64,000 bases of DNA, from positions 155,127 to 219,126 of the forward strand of contig JAJDAL010000025.1 in NCBI GenBank assembly GCA_029261875.1. Direction: 5' to 3'. Shown piece by piece: positions 1 through 6,931 of the stretch. Every line of letters begins with the position of its first letter. Positions within the stretch are counted from its first letter, which is position 1. A program made the position numbers and the translations under genes. The DNA is from Deltaproteobacteria bacterium (GTDB lineage: Bacteria; Myxococcota_A; UBA9160; JAJDAL01). Under the pieces are notes generated by a model. It did no database searches. It was not told where the DNA came from and was given only the letters and a program-made list of their open reading frames with translations.

Positions 1-2
1 CG

Positions 3-569
3 ACGTCGACCGCATTGGCGAGTTCACTCTTCACGGGTGTTCCCACGATCGACGGTCTGAGTTTCACGTTCGGTAACGCGACGGGTACCTTCAGTGGCGC
101 CGGTGGCGGCACCATGCCTCTGGCAGGCGACGCCAAGGTCACGTTGCTCAAGGGCTTCGCGACGCTGACGGTTCCGCTTTCGCTGGTGGGCGCCGGCGGT
201 CCCGTAAACCCGCTTGCGAACACGGGTGGCAACACCCTGACCGCGAAGCTGGCCGGGATCTACATCACGGCGACCAACGCGCGTTGGACGAGCAACACGG
301 CCCAGCTCACGGGCATCACGTTGCAGACCACGGGCGGCCTGTTCGTCAATACGGTCACCCGCACCGGTTACGACAATCGAACGGCCACGAGCCACCAGGG
401 TCGCGTTCAAATGGTTTCGCCTCTGCGCGTTACCACGAACGTGGCGGGTTCGCTCGCAGCCTTCGTGACCATGACCCTCGACTTCGTTCCGGAGCCGGGC
501 ACGCTTCTGCTGCTCGGATCGGGCGCTGTGGGTCTGGCCCTGATCGGGATGCGTCGCCGCCGGAGCTAA
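3..569 (+). CDS. PEP-CTERM surface protein, paralog 1 (5' end cut by window)
   Basis: This is the C-terminal 188 residues of a secreted protein. The frame is open to the window edge, so the signal peptide and N-terminal segment lie outside. It ends with the PEP-CTERM tripartite signal: VPEPGT, a hydrophobic stretch, then the basic tail RRRRS. In characterised systems exosortase recognises and cleaves this signal and the protein goes to the envelope or matrix. The body is rich in Gly, Thr and Val, predicted beta-strand, with no enzymatic motif. It is closely similar to the next three genes (shared SSLFTGVPTIDG, KVTLLKGFATLTVPL and GYDNRT), so it is one copy of a tandem family. A hairpin terminator follows the stop. 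The molecular function is unknown. Confidence 0.85.
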   Translation, partial: TSTALASSLFTGVPTIDGLSFTFGNATGTFSGAGGGTMPLAGDAKVTLLKGFATLTVPLSLVGAGGPVNPLANTGGNTLTAKLAGIYITATNARWTSNTAQLTGITLQTTGGLFVNTVTRTGYDNRTATSHQGRVQMVSPLRVTTNVAGSLAAFVTMTLDFVPEPGTLLLLGSGAVGLALIGMRRRRS

Positions 570-600
570 TGCCCCGTAGCGAATCATCGAGAACGACGAA

Positions 601-629
601 CGGCCACCTTTTCGAAGGTGGCCGTTTTT
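601..629 (+). terminator. Rho-independent terminator after PEP-CTERM paralog 1
   Basis: A perfect 10-bp stem (CGGCCACCTT paired with AAGGTGGCCG) closes on a TTCG tetraloop and is followed by five T residues, 31 bases after the stop codon. Confidence 0.9.
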
Positions 630-682
630 CGTTTCTGCGGCCGGTTCCTACGACGGGCTGACGCTTTCTGACACCCCAGAAG

Positions 683-710
683 TGCGCAATTCTCAAGCAA
701 AGAATGCGCA
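683..710. promoter_or_regulatory. Inverted repeat upstream of PEP-CTERM paralog 2
   Basis: TGCGCAATTCT and AGAATGCGCA form 10-bp arms with one bulged base and a 7-base spacer. The dyad is centred about 125 bases before the start codon. It could be an activator site or an mRNA structure. No well-spaced sigma-54 element was found for this gene. Confidence 0.35.
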
Positions 711-822
711 AAAGTCCTTGCAGTCCGCCGCCGCCAGATCGTAGGGTGGCCCGGTGGTGGGGCTTGGATCGACCGGGCATGGGGCCCGGAGTGGTTCACC
801 CCAATCCAACGAGGTGATGCGG

Positions 823-1587
823 ATGCGACGCATGTTAAGTCTGTTAGGTGCGATCCTGGCCGTGGCCATTGCAGCGCCCTCTCAGGCAGCGACTCTGAAC
901 TACAGCGGGACCGCAGTTTTCGAACTCGGTGCCCTTCCGGCTGTGACCTTCACGGGGTCGGAGACCGGTGTGAGTGTGAGTTCTGGCGGTGGACACTTTG
1001 CGGTTGCTGGCGGTGTGTTCACGACGGTGACACAGCTGGCGAGTTCGCTCTTTACGGGCGTTCCCTCCATCGATGGCCTCACGTTCACGATTTCGAACCA
1101 AAGCGGAACGTTTAGCGGCGGCGGCGGCGGCACGATGCCTTTCGCGGGAGATTCGAAGATCACCCTGCTCAAGGGCTTCGCGACGTTGACCGTGCCCTTG
1201 AACCTGGTGGGAGCCGGCGGCCCGGTGAACCCCGTGGCGGCCACGGCTTCCAACACGTTGACGGCCAAGTTGGCCGGCATCTACATCACGGTCACAAACG
1301 CGCGATTCACGAGCAACACGGCTCAGATCACGGGTGTGACCTTCGGGACCACGGGTGGCGGCTTCGTCAACACCGTGACCCGAACCGGTTACGACAACCG
1401 AACCACGAGCCATGCGGGTCGCGTGCAGATGGTTTCGCCGCTGCGCGTCGCGACCAACGTGGCTGGCGTTCTGGCTGCGTTCGTGACCGTTACTCTCGAC
1501 TTCGTTCCCGAGCCGGGCACCCTCGTGCTTCTCGGGACGGGAGCCCTGGGGCTCGGGATCATCGGTTTCCGGCGACGCCGGAGCTAG
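823..1587 (+). CDS. PEP-CTERM surface protein, paralog 2
   Basis: This 254-residue secreted protein has a Sec signal peptide (MRRMLSLL..., predicted cleavage after APSQA). A beta-rich, Gly/Thr-rich mature domain begins ATLNYSGT, and the C-terminus is a PEP-CTERM signal (VPEPGT, hydrophobic helix, RRRRS). The ATG at 823 is preferred because GAGG at 811-814 lies 8 bases upstream; ATG 817 and ATG 832 are in-frame alternatives. The sequence is strongly similar to the genes on either side. Compared with paralogs 3 and 4, the variable segment around residues 145-155 is short and has no cysteines. It is monocistronic, with its own terminator. Export by Sec and processing by exosortase are inferred from family knowledge; the exosortase gene is not in the window. 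Function unknown. Confidence 0.87.
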   Translation: MRRMLSLLGAILAVAIAAPSQAATLNYSGTAVFELGALPAVTFTGSETGVSVSSGGGHFAVAGGVFTTVTQLASSLFTGVPSIDGLTFTISNQSGTFSGGGGGTMPFAGDSKITLLKGFATLTVPLNLVGAGGPVNPVAATASNTLTAKLAGIYITVTNARFTSNTAQITGVTFGTTGGGFVNTVTRTGYDNRTTSHAGRVQMVSPLRVATNVAGVLAAFVTVTLDFVPEPGTLVLLGTGALGLGIIGFRRRRS

Positions 1588-1618
1588 GTCCCAGCTTCTA
1601 TAAGCTCTTTCTCTGATA

Positions 1619-1660
1619 GGCGGCCGGTCTCCCGATTTCGGGGACCGGCCGCCTAATTTT
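1619..1660 (+). terminator. Rho-independent terminator after PEP-CTERM paralog 2
   Basis: A long GC-rich stem (GGCGGCCGGTC-CCC against GGGACCGGCCGCC, one bulged T) has a short loop and is followed by TAATTTTT. Confidence 0.85.
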
Positions 1661-1683
1661 TAGGCAGCATTTCCCTTTTCGCA

Positions 1684-1701
1684 GATTTTGGGGCCAAAAT
1701 C
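1684..1701. promoter_or_regulatory. Perfect inverted repeat upstream of PEP-CTERM paralog 3
   Basis: GATTTTGG and CCAAAATC are exact 8-bp arms around a 2-base centre. The dyad lies about 100 bases upstream of the sigma-54-like element, where enhancer-binding activators usually bind. Its sequence differs from the dyads before the other copies, so a shared activator is not demonstrated. Confidence 0.35.
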
Positions 1702-1794
1702 GCCCTCGTATCAGAATGTGCTTGCATCGCTGGGGCTGTTCCCTTTACCCTACGCCGGGTTAGCACGATTCCGGGGGTGTTCTCCGGCTTCCCA

Positions 1795-1810
1795 AGGCAC
1801 CGGATGCGCC
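1795..1810 (+). promoter_or_regulatory. Possible sigma-54 promoter for PEP-CTERM paralog 3
   Basis: AGGCAC, five bases, then GCGC gives the required GG-N10-GC spacing (GG 1796-1797, GC 1808-1809). The -24 half matches TGGCAC at 5 of 6 positions. The -12 half matches TTGC only at its GC. The GC is 59 bases before the ATG, almost the same as for paralog 4. Confidence 0.35.
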
Positions 1811-1867
1811 AAGTGGCTGCATTTTGGACTGGGTCCGGACACACCCGTAAATCGAGCGGAGGCAAGA

Positions 1868-2698
1868 ATGCGTACGCTGTTAAGCAAGCTGTTAGGTCTA
1901 TTAGTTGTTGCTGTTTTGGCTGTAGCGGTATCCACGCCGGTGCGAGCCGCCACCCTGGATTACACCGGGACCGTGTCGTTCCAATTAGGAAGTCTTCCCA
2001 CTCTCTCCTTCACCGGTTCCGAAACCGGTGTGAGCGTGAGTTCGGGCAGTGGTCATTTCACCGTTGCCCCGGGCGTTTTCCAGACGGTCAATGCCGCTCT
2101 CGAAAGTTCCCTCTTCACAGGGGTTCCCACGATTGACGGTTTGACCTTCACGATCACGAATCAGACCGGAACCTTCAGTGGTAACGGTGGCGGGATCATG
2201 CCCCTGGCGGGCAATTCCAAGGTGACGCTCCTCAAGGGCTTCGCCACGTTGACCGTGCCCCTGAGCCTGGTCGGCGCCGGTGGTCCGGTTCCCCTCGCGG
2301 CGGCAACGCCGGTGGGTTGTGTTCGACCGGATCGCGAGAATGCGATCGTCGGGACCTGCGCCAACACCATTTCGGCCAAGCTGGCCGGCATCTACATCAC
2401 GGTGACCAACGCCGCCTGGACCAGCGGAAAGGCGCGCGAGACCGGCGTCACCTTCCAAAAGCCCGAGGGTACGTTCGTCAACACCGTGACGCGCACCGGT
2501 TACGACAATCGAACCGAGGGCCATCAGGGTCGAATCCAGATGGTTACACCGGTTCGGGTCATCACCAACGCTGCGGGAACCCTCGCCGCGTTCGTGACGA
2601 TGACTCTGGAGTTCGTACCGGAGCCCGGAACCCTCGTACTGATCGGATCTGGCGCCCTCGGCCTGGCTCTGATCGGATTGCAGCGGCGCCGCAAGTAA
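1868..2698 (+). CDS. PEP-CTERM surface protein, paralog 3
   Basis: This 276-residue member of the tandem family has a signal peptide (MRTLLSKLLGLLVV..., cleavage predicted after TPVRA), a mature start ATLDYTGT, and a C-terminal VPEPGT signal followed by a hydrophobic helix and a basic end (RRRK). GGAGG at 1858-1862 is spaced 5 bases from the ATG and fixes the start. A longer upstream frame has no such site. The main difference from paralogs 1 and 2 is an insertion near the middle carrying two cysteines (TPVGCV ... GTCANT), which could form a disulfide-closed loop in the exported protein. It has its own terminator and a possible sigma-54 promoter. Function unknown; an extracellular matrix or surface role is inferred from the sorting signal. 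Confidence 0.87.
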   Translation: MRTLLSKLLGLLVVAVLAVAVSTPVRAATLDYTGTVSFQLGSLPTLSFTGSETGVSVSSGSGHFTVAPGVFQTVNAALESSLFTGVPTIDGLTFTITNQTGTFSGNGGGIMPLAGNSKVTLLKGFATLTVPLSLVGAGGPVPLAAATPVGCVRPDRENAIVGTCANTISAKLAGIYITVTNAAWTSGKARETGVTFQKPEGTFVNTVTRTGYDNRTEGHQGRIQMVTPVRVITNAAGTLAAFVTMTLEFVPEPGTLVLIGSGALGLALIGLQRRRK

Positions 2699-2721
2699 GC
2701 GCTCAGCCTGCGATGAGTCCG

Positions 2722-2753
2722 AAAGGGCGGCTACCTCGGTAGCCGCCCTTTTT
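2722..2753 (+). terminator. Rho-independent terminator after PEP-CTERM paralog 3
   Basis: AAAGGGCGGCTAC pairs with GTAGCCGCCCTTT around a CTCG loop, and the run of T residues continues after the stem. It lies 24 bases after the stop codon. Confidence 0.9.
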
Positions 2754-2816
2754 CATTGGGAAAGCGGTTGCAGGGACTCAACCTGGGAACTCTTTTGCCC
2801 TTGGGCTCGAATGAGG

Positions 2817-2851
2817 GGGAATCGTGGAGGCTCCCGGTTTCCGCGATTCCC
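2817..2851. promoter_or_regulatory. Inverted repeat upstream of PEP-CTERM paralog 4
   Basis: GGGAATCG (2817-2824) and CGATTCCC (2844-2851) are exact 8-bp arms separated by 19 bases. They are centred about 77 bases before the -12 GC of the sigma-54-like promoter, a usual place for an activator site. Confidence 0.35.
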
Positions 2852-2897
2852 GTGCCGGGACGGGCAGATGGTTCGTCGCATGCCGGTAGCGATCCGT

Positions 2898-2913
2898 GGG
2901 CACCGGCCTTGCA
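2898..2913 (+). promoter_or_regulatory. Sigma-54-like promoter for PEP-CTERM paralog 4
   Basis: GGGCAC, five bases (CGGCC), then TTGCA. This matches the TGGCAC-N5-TTGC consensus at all but the first base, with exact GG-N10-GC spacing (2899-2900 and 2911-2912). The -12 GC is 58 bases before the ATG at 2970. Family knowledge: PEP-CTERM genes in floc-forming bacteria are activated by the PrsK/PrsR two-component system with RpoN. Confidence 0.6.
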
Positions 2914-2969
2914 GTCAAAGCAGCTGCGAGAGCACCGGGAGAACCGGGCATCAAAGGAGTCCCACGACC

Positions 2970-3758
2970 ATGCACAAACGAATCACTTCGATCGCCGCGA
3001 TTGCCGCCGCGCTACTGCTGTCCGGCAGCGCCCAAGCCGCGACCCTCGATTACACCGGGACTTTGGAGTTCCGGCTCGGAAGCCTTCCTCCCCTCGTCTT
3101 CACGGGTGGCGAGACCGGGGTGAGCGTGAGCTCCGGCAGTGGCCACTTTACGATCGGCGAGGGTGCGTTTCAGGTAACCGACGCACTGGAGAGCAGTTTG
3201 TTTACCGGGGTTCCCACCATCGATGGTCTGAGCTTCACCATATCGAACGGAACCGGGACTTTTAGCGGTGCCGGGGGTGGCATCATGCCCCTCAAGGGTT
3301 TGGCCAAGGTGACGCTCCTCAAGGGCTTCGCGACGTTGACGGTCCCCCTCGACAAGGCCGGCGCCGGAGGCCCCGGCCGCATGGTGGCGAGGACTCCCGC
3401 GGGCTGCGCGATCGGCTCGTGCAACAACACCACGACCGGCAAGCTGGCGGGCATCTTCGTGACCGCCACGGCGGGTCGCTGGACCAGCGACCGGGCCCGT
3501 GTGACGGGGGTGACCTTCCAGACCGGATCGGTCTTCGTCAACACGGTCTCGGCGACGGGCTACGACAACCGCGACCAAGACCACGTCGGCCGCATCCAGT
3601 TCGTTTCCCCCCTGCGCGTGATGACCAACGCCGCAGGCAATCTCGCGTCCTTCGGCCTGCTCAAGCTCGAATTCGTGCCGGAGCCCGGGACCCTGATTCT
3701 GCTCGGTTCCGCCTCCGTGGGCTTGGCGATGATCGGTTTCGGCCGCCGCCGCCGCTAG
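2970..3758 (+). CDS. PEP-CTERM surface protein, paralog 4
   Basis: This 262-residue family member starts at ATG 2970, with AAAGGAG 10 bases upstream. The signal peptide is MHKRITSIAAIAAALLL..., with cleavage predicted after GSAQA. The mature protein begins ATLDYTGT like its paralogs and ends with VPEPGT, a hydrophobic segment and GRRRR. Like paralog 3 it has a two-cysteine insertion (PAGCAIGSCNN), but with a different sequence and spacing. It is the most diverged copy: the loop before KVTLLKG reads MPLKGLA, and an invariant tract before the C-terminus has become GLLKLEFVPEPGT. Its promoter has the best sigma-54 match in the window. Function unknown; sorting by exosortase is inferred. Confidence 0.87.
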   Translation: MHKRITSIAAIAAALLLSGSAQAATLDYTGTLEFRLGSLPPLVFTGGETGVSVSSGSGHFTIGEGAFQVTDALESSLFTGVPTIDGLSFTISNGTGTFSGAGGGIMPLKGLAKVTLLKGFATLTVPLDKAGAGGPGRMVARTPAGCAIGSCNNTTTGKLAGIFVTATAGRWTSDRARVTGVTFQTGSVFVNTVSATGYDNRDQDHVGRIQFVSPLRVMTNAAGNLASFGLLKLEFVPEPGTLILLGSASVGLAMIGFGRRRR

Positions 3759-3807
3759 CCCGAGGCGCGCGGCTACACAGTCGCTTCTTGGCGCTATCCT
3801 AGATTCC

Positions 3808-3831
3808 AGCGACGCCCGTTTGGGCGTCGCT
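3808..3831 (+). terminator. Hairpin after PEP-CTERM paralog 4 (weak terminator)
   Basis: AGCGACGCCC and GGGCGTCGCT form a perfect 10-bp stem with a GTTT loop, but only two T residues follow directly. It lies 22 bases before the next start codon, so it may attenuate rather than stop transcription. Confidence 0.55.
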
Positions 3832-3853
3832 TGCTCAAGGAGAGGCGCGCCCG

Positions 3854-5254
3854 GTGCTCCGACGGATATTCGATTCTTCCTGGTTCTACTTCACTCTGGC
3901 GGGGCTGTTGCTCGTGGTCGCGATCGCGACCCAGGTGCAGGTTCAGGTCCCGTCCCGGCCCAAGGGGACGGTCGACGACATCGCCAAGCTCAAAGAGCGC
4001 GATGATCTGAACGTCATCTTCATCCTGATCGATACCCTGCGGGCGGATCACCTTTCAGCCTACGGGTACAAGCGAAATACCTCGCCCATCATGAAGGAAC
4101 TGGCGGACTACGGGGTTCGCTTCAACCACGTTCAGAGCCAGTCGAGTTGGACCAAAGCCTCCATGGCGTCCATGTGGCTCGGTGCCTATCCCGCTCGTAC
4201 GGGGGTTCTGAAGTTCCGCCAGGCCGTCCCCCCGGACGCGCGTCTACCCGCCGAGATTTTCCAGAGCGCCGGCTACGAGACCGGCGGGGTCTGGCGCAAC
4301 GGTTGGGTGGCGAACAATTTCGGCTTCTCGCGCGGGTTCGACATGTACATTCGGCCCACCGCCAGCCGCACGCCGAAAAAGTTCAACCGCCGCAGCCCCT
4401 CGGCGCACCCGCTCCAGGGAACGGATCTCGACGTCACGCAATCCGCCATCGAATACATCCGCGCCCAGCGCGACGAGCGTTTTTTCCTCTACCTCCACTA
4501 CATGGACGTGCATCAGTACCTCTACGACGATTCGTCGGCTCTGTTCGGGACCCGCTACCTCGACGCCTACGACAACGCGATCCACTGGACCGATCGCAAC
4601 GTCGGCTTGCTGCTCTCGGAGCTGGATGAACTCGACATCTTGAAGCGGACGGTGGTGGTCATCGGATCGGATCACGGTGAGGCGTTCTTCGAACACGGCA
4701 ACGAGGGGCACGCCCGCAATCTGTATCGCGAGGTAATGGAAGTGCCCCTCATCGTGGTGCTGCCCTTCATTCTCGAGCCCGGCATCGTGGTGGACCCCAT
4801 GGTGGCCAACGTCGACATCTTCCCGACGATCCTCGACTTGGTGGGCCTGCCGGCCATGCAGGGAACCCAGGGACGCTCGGTGGTCCCGCTGATCGTGCAG
4901 GCCGGGTCGAACCAGCCGCCCACCGAAAAATCTCCACCGGCGTTCGCGCAGCTCGATCGCTCCTGGGGACGGGCGGATGAAGAATCGGACCACATCGTTT
5001 CCGTCGTCGACGGCGATTTCCGCATGATCCACCAGGTGAATCATCCCGATGTGCCGGAATTGTACGATCGCAGTGGAGATCCCGGCGAGAGCCAGAACAT
5101 CGCCGAGGAACGTCCGGAGGTGGTTTCGGACTTGCGGTCCAAGGTGGATCAGTACCTCGACTCCACCACCGATGCTTGGGGAGCCGCCCCCACCGTGGAA
5201 ATCGACGAAATGCGTCGCGAGCAGTTGCGCGCTCTCGGCTACGTGGTGCAGTAG
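3854..5254 (+). CDS. Membrane-anchored sulfatase/phosphatase-fold hydrolase
   Basis: This 466-residue protein has an N-terminal membrane anchor (about residues 10-28) followed by a periplasmic alkaline-phosphatase-superfamily (sulfatase, PF00884) domain. Metal-site motifs are visible: FILIDTLRADHLSAYGY near residue 60, GSDHGEAFFEHG near 275, and GHARNLYREVMEVPLI after it. The CxPxR or SxPxR motif of formylglycine sulfatases is absent. At the equivalent place is SSWTKASM (Thr100), so a Thr nucleophile, as in LtaS or phosphoethanolamine transferases, is more likely than a formylglycine. It starts at GTG 3854, with AAGGAG 11 bases upstream. The next gene begins 24 bases downstream, so the two are probably cotranscribed. 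Activity is probably on envelope glycan or lipid phosphoesters or sulfates; the substrate is unknown. Confidence 0.8.
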   Translation: MLRRIFDSSWFYFTLAGLLLVVAIATQVQVQVPSRPKGTVDDIAKLKERDDLNVIFILIDTLRADHLSAYGYKRNTSPIMKELADYGVRFNHVQSQSSWTKASMASMWLGAYPARTGVLKFRQAVPPDARLPAEIFQSAGYETGGVWRNGWVANNFGFSRGFDMYIRPTASRTPKKFNRRSPSAHPLQGTDLDVTQSAIEYIRAQRDERFFLYLHYMDVHQYLYDDSSALFGTRYLDAYDNAIHWTDRNVGLLLSELDELDILKRTVVVIGSDHGEAFFEHGNEGHARNLYREVMEVPLIVVLPFILEPGIVVDPMVANVDIFPTILDLVGLPAMQGTQGRSVVPLIVQAGSNQPPTEKSPPAFAQLDRSWGRADEESDHIVSVVDGDFRMIHQVNHPDVPELYDRSGDPGESQNIAEERPEVVSDLRSKVDQYLDSTTDAWGAAPTVEIDEMRREQLRALGYVVQ

Positions 5255-5278
5255 CGGCGCCCACCGGGAGGCCCAAAG

Positions 5279-6919
5279 GTGACGACGCCGGCCCCGGTCG
5301 CGCGACGCTGGTTGTTCGGCCCGGTTCCCGATCTCTTGTTGGGATGCGGAGTCGGCTACGCGATCGTGTTGGCCGCCCAGGCGAGCACCGGCTCTCTCTT
5401 GCCCTCGCTGCTGCCCGCGGGTCTGCTCGTGATGGCGACGTCGATTCCCCACTACGGCGCGACGCTGCTGCGCGTCTACCAGCTGCCGGAGGATCGCCGC
5501 CGTTACGCGATCTTCGCCGTCCACGGCACGCTGTTCCTGATCGCCCTTTTCGCCTTCAGCATCCATTCCTCGATCGTGGGCTCCTGGGTTTTGACCCTCT
5601 ACCTCACCTGGAGCCCGTGGCATTACACGGGGCAGAATTACGGAATCTTCCTGATGTTCCTGGGCCGCCGCGGTGTGGCGGTCACCCCCTTGGCCAAGCG
5701 TCTGGTCTACGGCAGTTTCGTCTTCTCCTTCGTCCTCACGCTGCTCGCGACCCACGGTTTCGAACGCGCGGCGAGCTATGCCCCGGTGACCTACGACGGC
5801 ACCGCTTTCCGCTTGATTCCGCTGGGGATCCCGGCGGACCTGGCGGGTTTTCTCGCGATCGTCGTCGGGCTCGCCTACGTCGCGTGCCTGGTGGGTGCCG
5901 GCGCGCTGCTGCTGCGCGCCGGCCGCGTGCGCGATCTGGTTCCGTCCCTGTTCATCGTCCTCACCCAGGCCCTCTGGTTCTCCGTCCCCGTGATGATCAA
6001 GCGCTTTCAACTCCACCAGGGATCGGAAGTTCTGGCGGACATCTACACCGCCTACGGTTTCTTGCTGGTGGCTGCGGCCCACGCGATCCAATACTTGTGG
6101 GTCACGACGTATTACGCGCAGACCCAGAACCCCGGGTTGTCGCGCATGCGCTACCTGGGCAAAACAGTTCTCGCCGGCTACGCGGTCTGGGTGCTGCCGG
6201 GTTTGGTGTTTGCGCCGCGGTTGTTCGGAAGCCTGCCCTACGACGCGGGGCTCGCCTTGATGGTCGCATCCCTCGTGAATCTGCATCACTTCGTGTTGGA
6301 CGGTGCCATCTGGAAACTGCGGGACGGCCGGGTGGCGCGCATGCTGTTGCGCGGGGGCGGAGACGAAGCGGCCGCAGCGGCGCCGACCCAACGCGTGTGG
6401 TTGTCTCGATTGGTGTGGAGTCTCGGCGCCGGATCCCTCGCCGTGGCGTTGTTGGCGGGATACGAGGGCGACTACGGTGTGCGCCGGGCGCTCGAAAAAC
6501 AGGATCTCGACCGGCTGCGAACGGCCTCGAAGCGGCTCACCTGGATCGGGCGCGACGGTCCGCGGCTGCATCTCCACATGGGCCGCTTGTACAAACAGCA
6601 GGGCAACGATGCCGCTGCGGAGCGGGAGTTTCGGCGCAGTGTCGAGCTCTATCCGAGTTCCGCCGCATGGCTGGCGCTGGCGGATGTCCTGCGACAGAAG
6701 TCCGAATGGGTCGAGGCGTCGCAGGCCTACGAAGCGGCGTTGGCGTTGAAGCCCGACAGCGCCAACATCCTCTACCGCGGTGCGTTGGTGTGGTTGGAAC
6801 GCGATCAACCCGAGCGCGCCCGCCAATGGCTCGAACGCGCCGTTGAACTTCAACCCGAAGAAAAGTTGATCCGCCTGGCCCTCGACAAGGCGCGTCGTCG
6901 CGTCGAGGAAAGTCGCTAG
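5279..6919 (+). CDS. Polytopic membrane protein with conserved His motifs, fused to TPRs
   Basis: This 546-residue protein starts at GTG 5279, with GGGAGG upstream. Residues 1 to about 365 form about nine membrane segments. After a further membrane segment (about 380-395), residues 425-535 form three TPR-like repeats (MGRLYKQQGN, LADVLRQKSEW, GALVWLERDQ). The membrane part has motifs SIPH, WHYTGQNYG, HAIQYLW and HHFVLDGAIWKLRD. The same ordered motifs occur in the protein at 50298-51401, so this is a two-member family here. In that second locus the TPR part is a separate gene. I recognise no named family. Intramembrane histidines suggest metal or haem binding or transport, which is inference. 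It sits beside the sulfatase-fold gene and glycosyltransferases. Confidence 0.8.
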   Translation: MTTPAPVARRWLFGPVPDLLLGCGVGYAIVLAAQASTGSLLPSLLPAGLLVMATSIPHYGATLLRVYQLPEDRRRYAIFAVHGTLFLIALFAFSIHSSIVGSWVLTLYLTWSPWHYTGQNYGIFLMFLGRRGVAVTPLAKRLVYGSFVFSFVLTLLATHGFERAASYAPVTYDGTAFRLIPLGIPADLAGFLAIVVGLAYVACLVGAGALLLRAGRVRDLVPSLFIVLTQALWFSVPVMIKRFQLHQGSEVLADIYTAYGFLLVAAAHAIQYLWVTTYYAQTQNPGLSRMRYLGKTVLAGYAVWVLPGLVFAPRLFGSLPYDAGLALMVASLVNLHHFVLDGAIWKLRDGRVARMLLRGGGDEAAAAAPTQRVWLSRLVWSLGAGSLAVALLAGYEGDYGVRRALEKQDLDRLRTASKRLTWIGRDGPRLHLHMGRLYKQQGNDAAAEREFRRSVELYPSSAAWLALADVLRQKSEWVEASQAYEAALALKPDSANILYRGALVWLERDQPERARQWLERAVELQPEEKLIRLALDKARRRVEESR

Positions 6920-6931
6920 GCGCGCACGCGC

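Noticed and set aside
741..778. Sigma-54 promoter before PEP-CTERM paralog 2
   Set aside because: GG and GC pairs occur (748-749 with 762-763; 766-767 with 777-778), but the spacings are 12 and 9 bases, not 10.
4244..6853. Long open frame of 869 codons on the minus strand
   Set aside because: It lies antisense to the sulfatase-fold and His-motif membrane genes, which have clear domains and start signals. Its sequence is low-complexity (Gln, Arg, Gly, His) and typical of a shadow frame in high-GC DNA.
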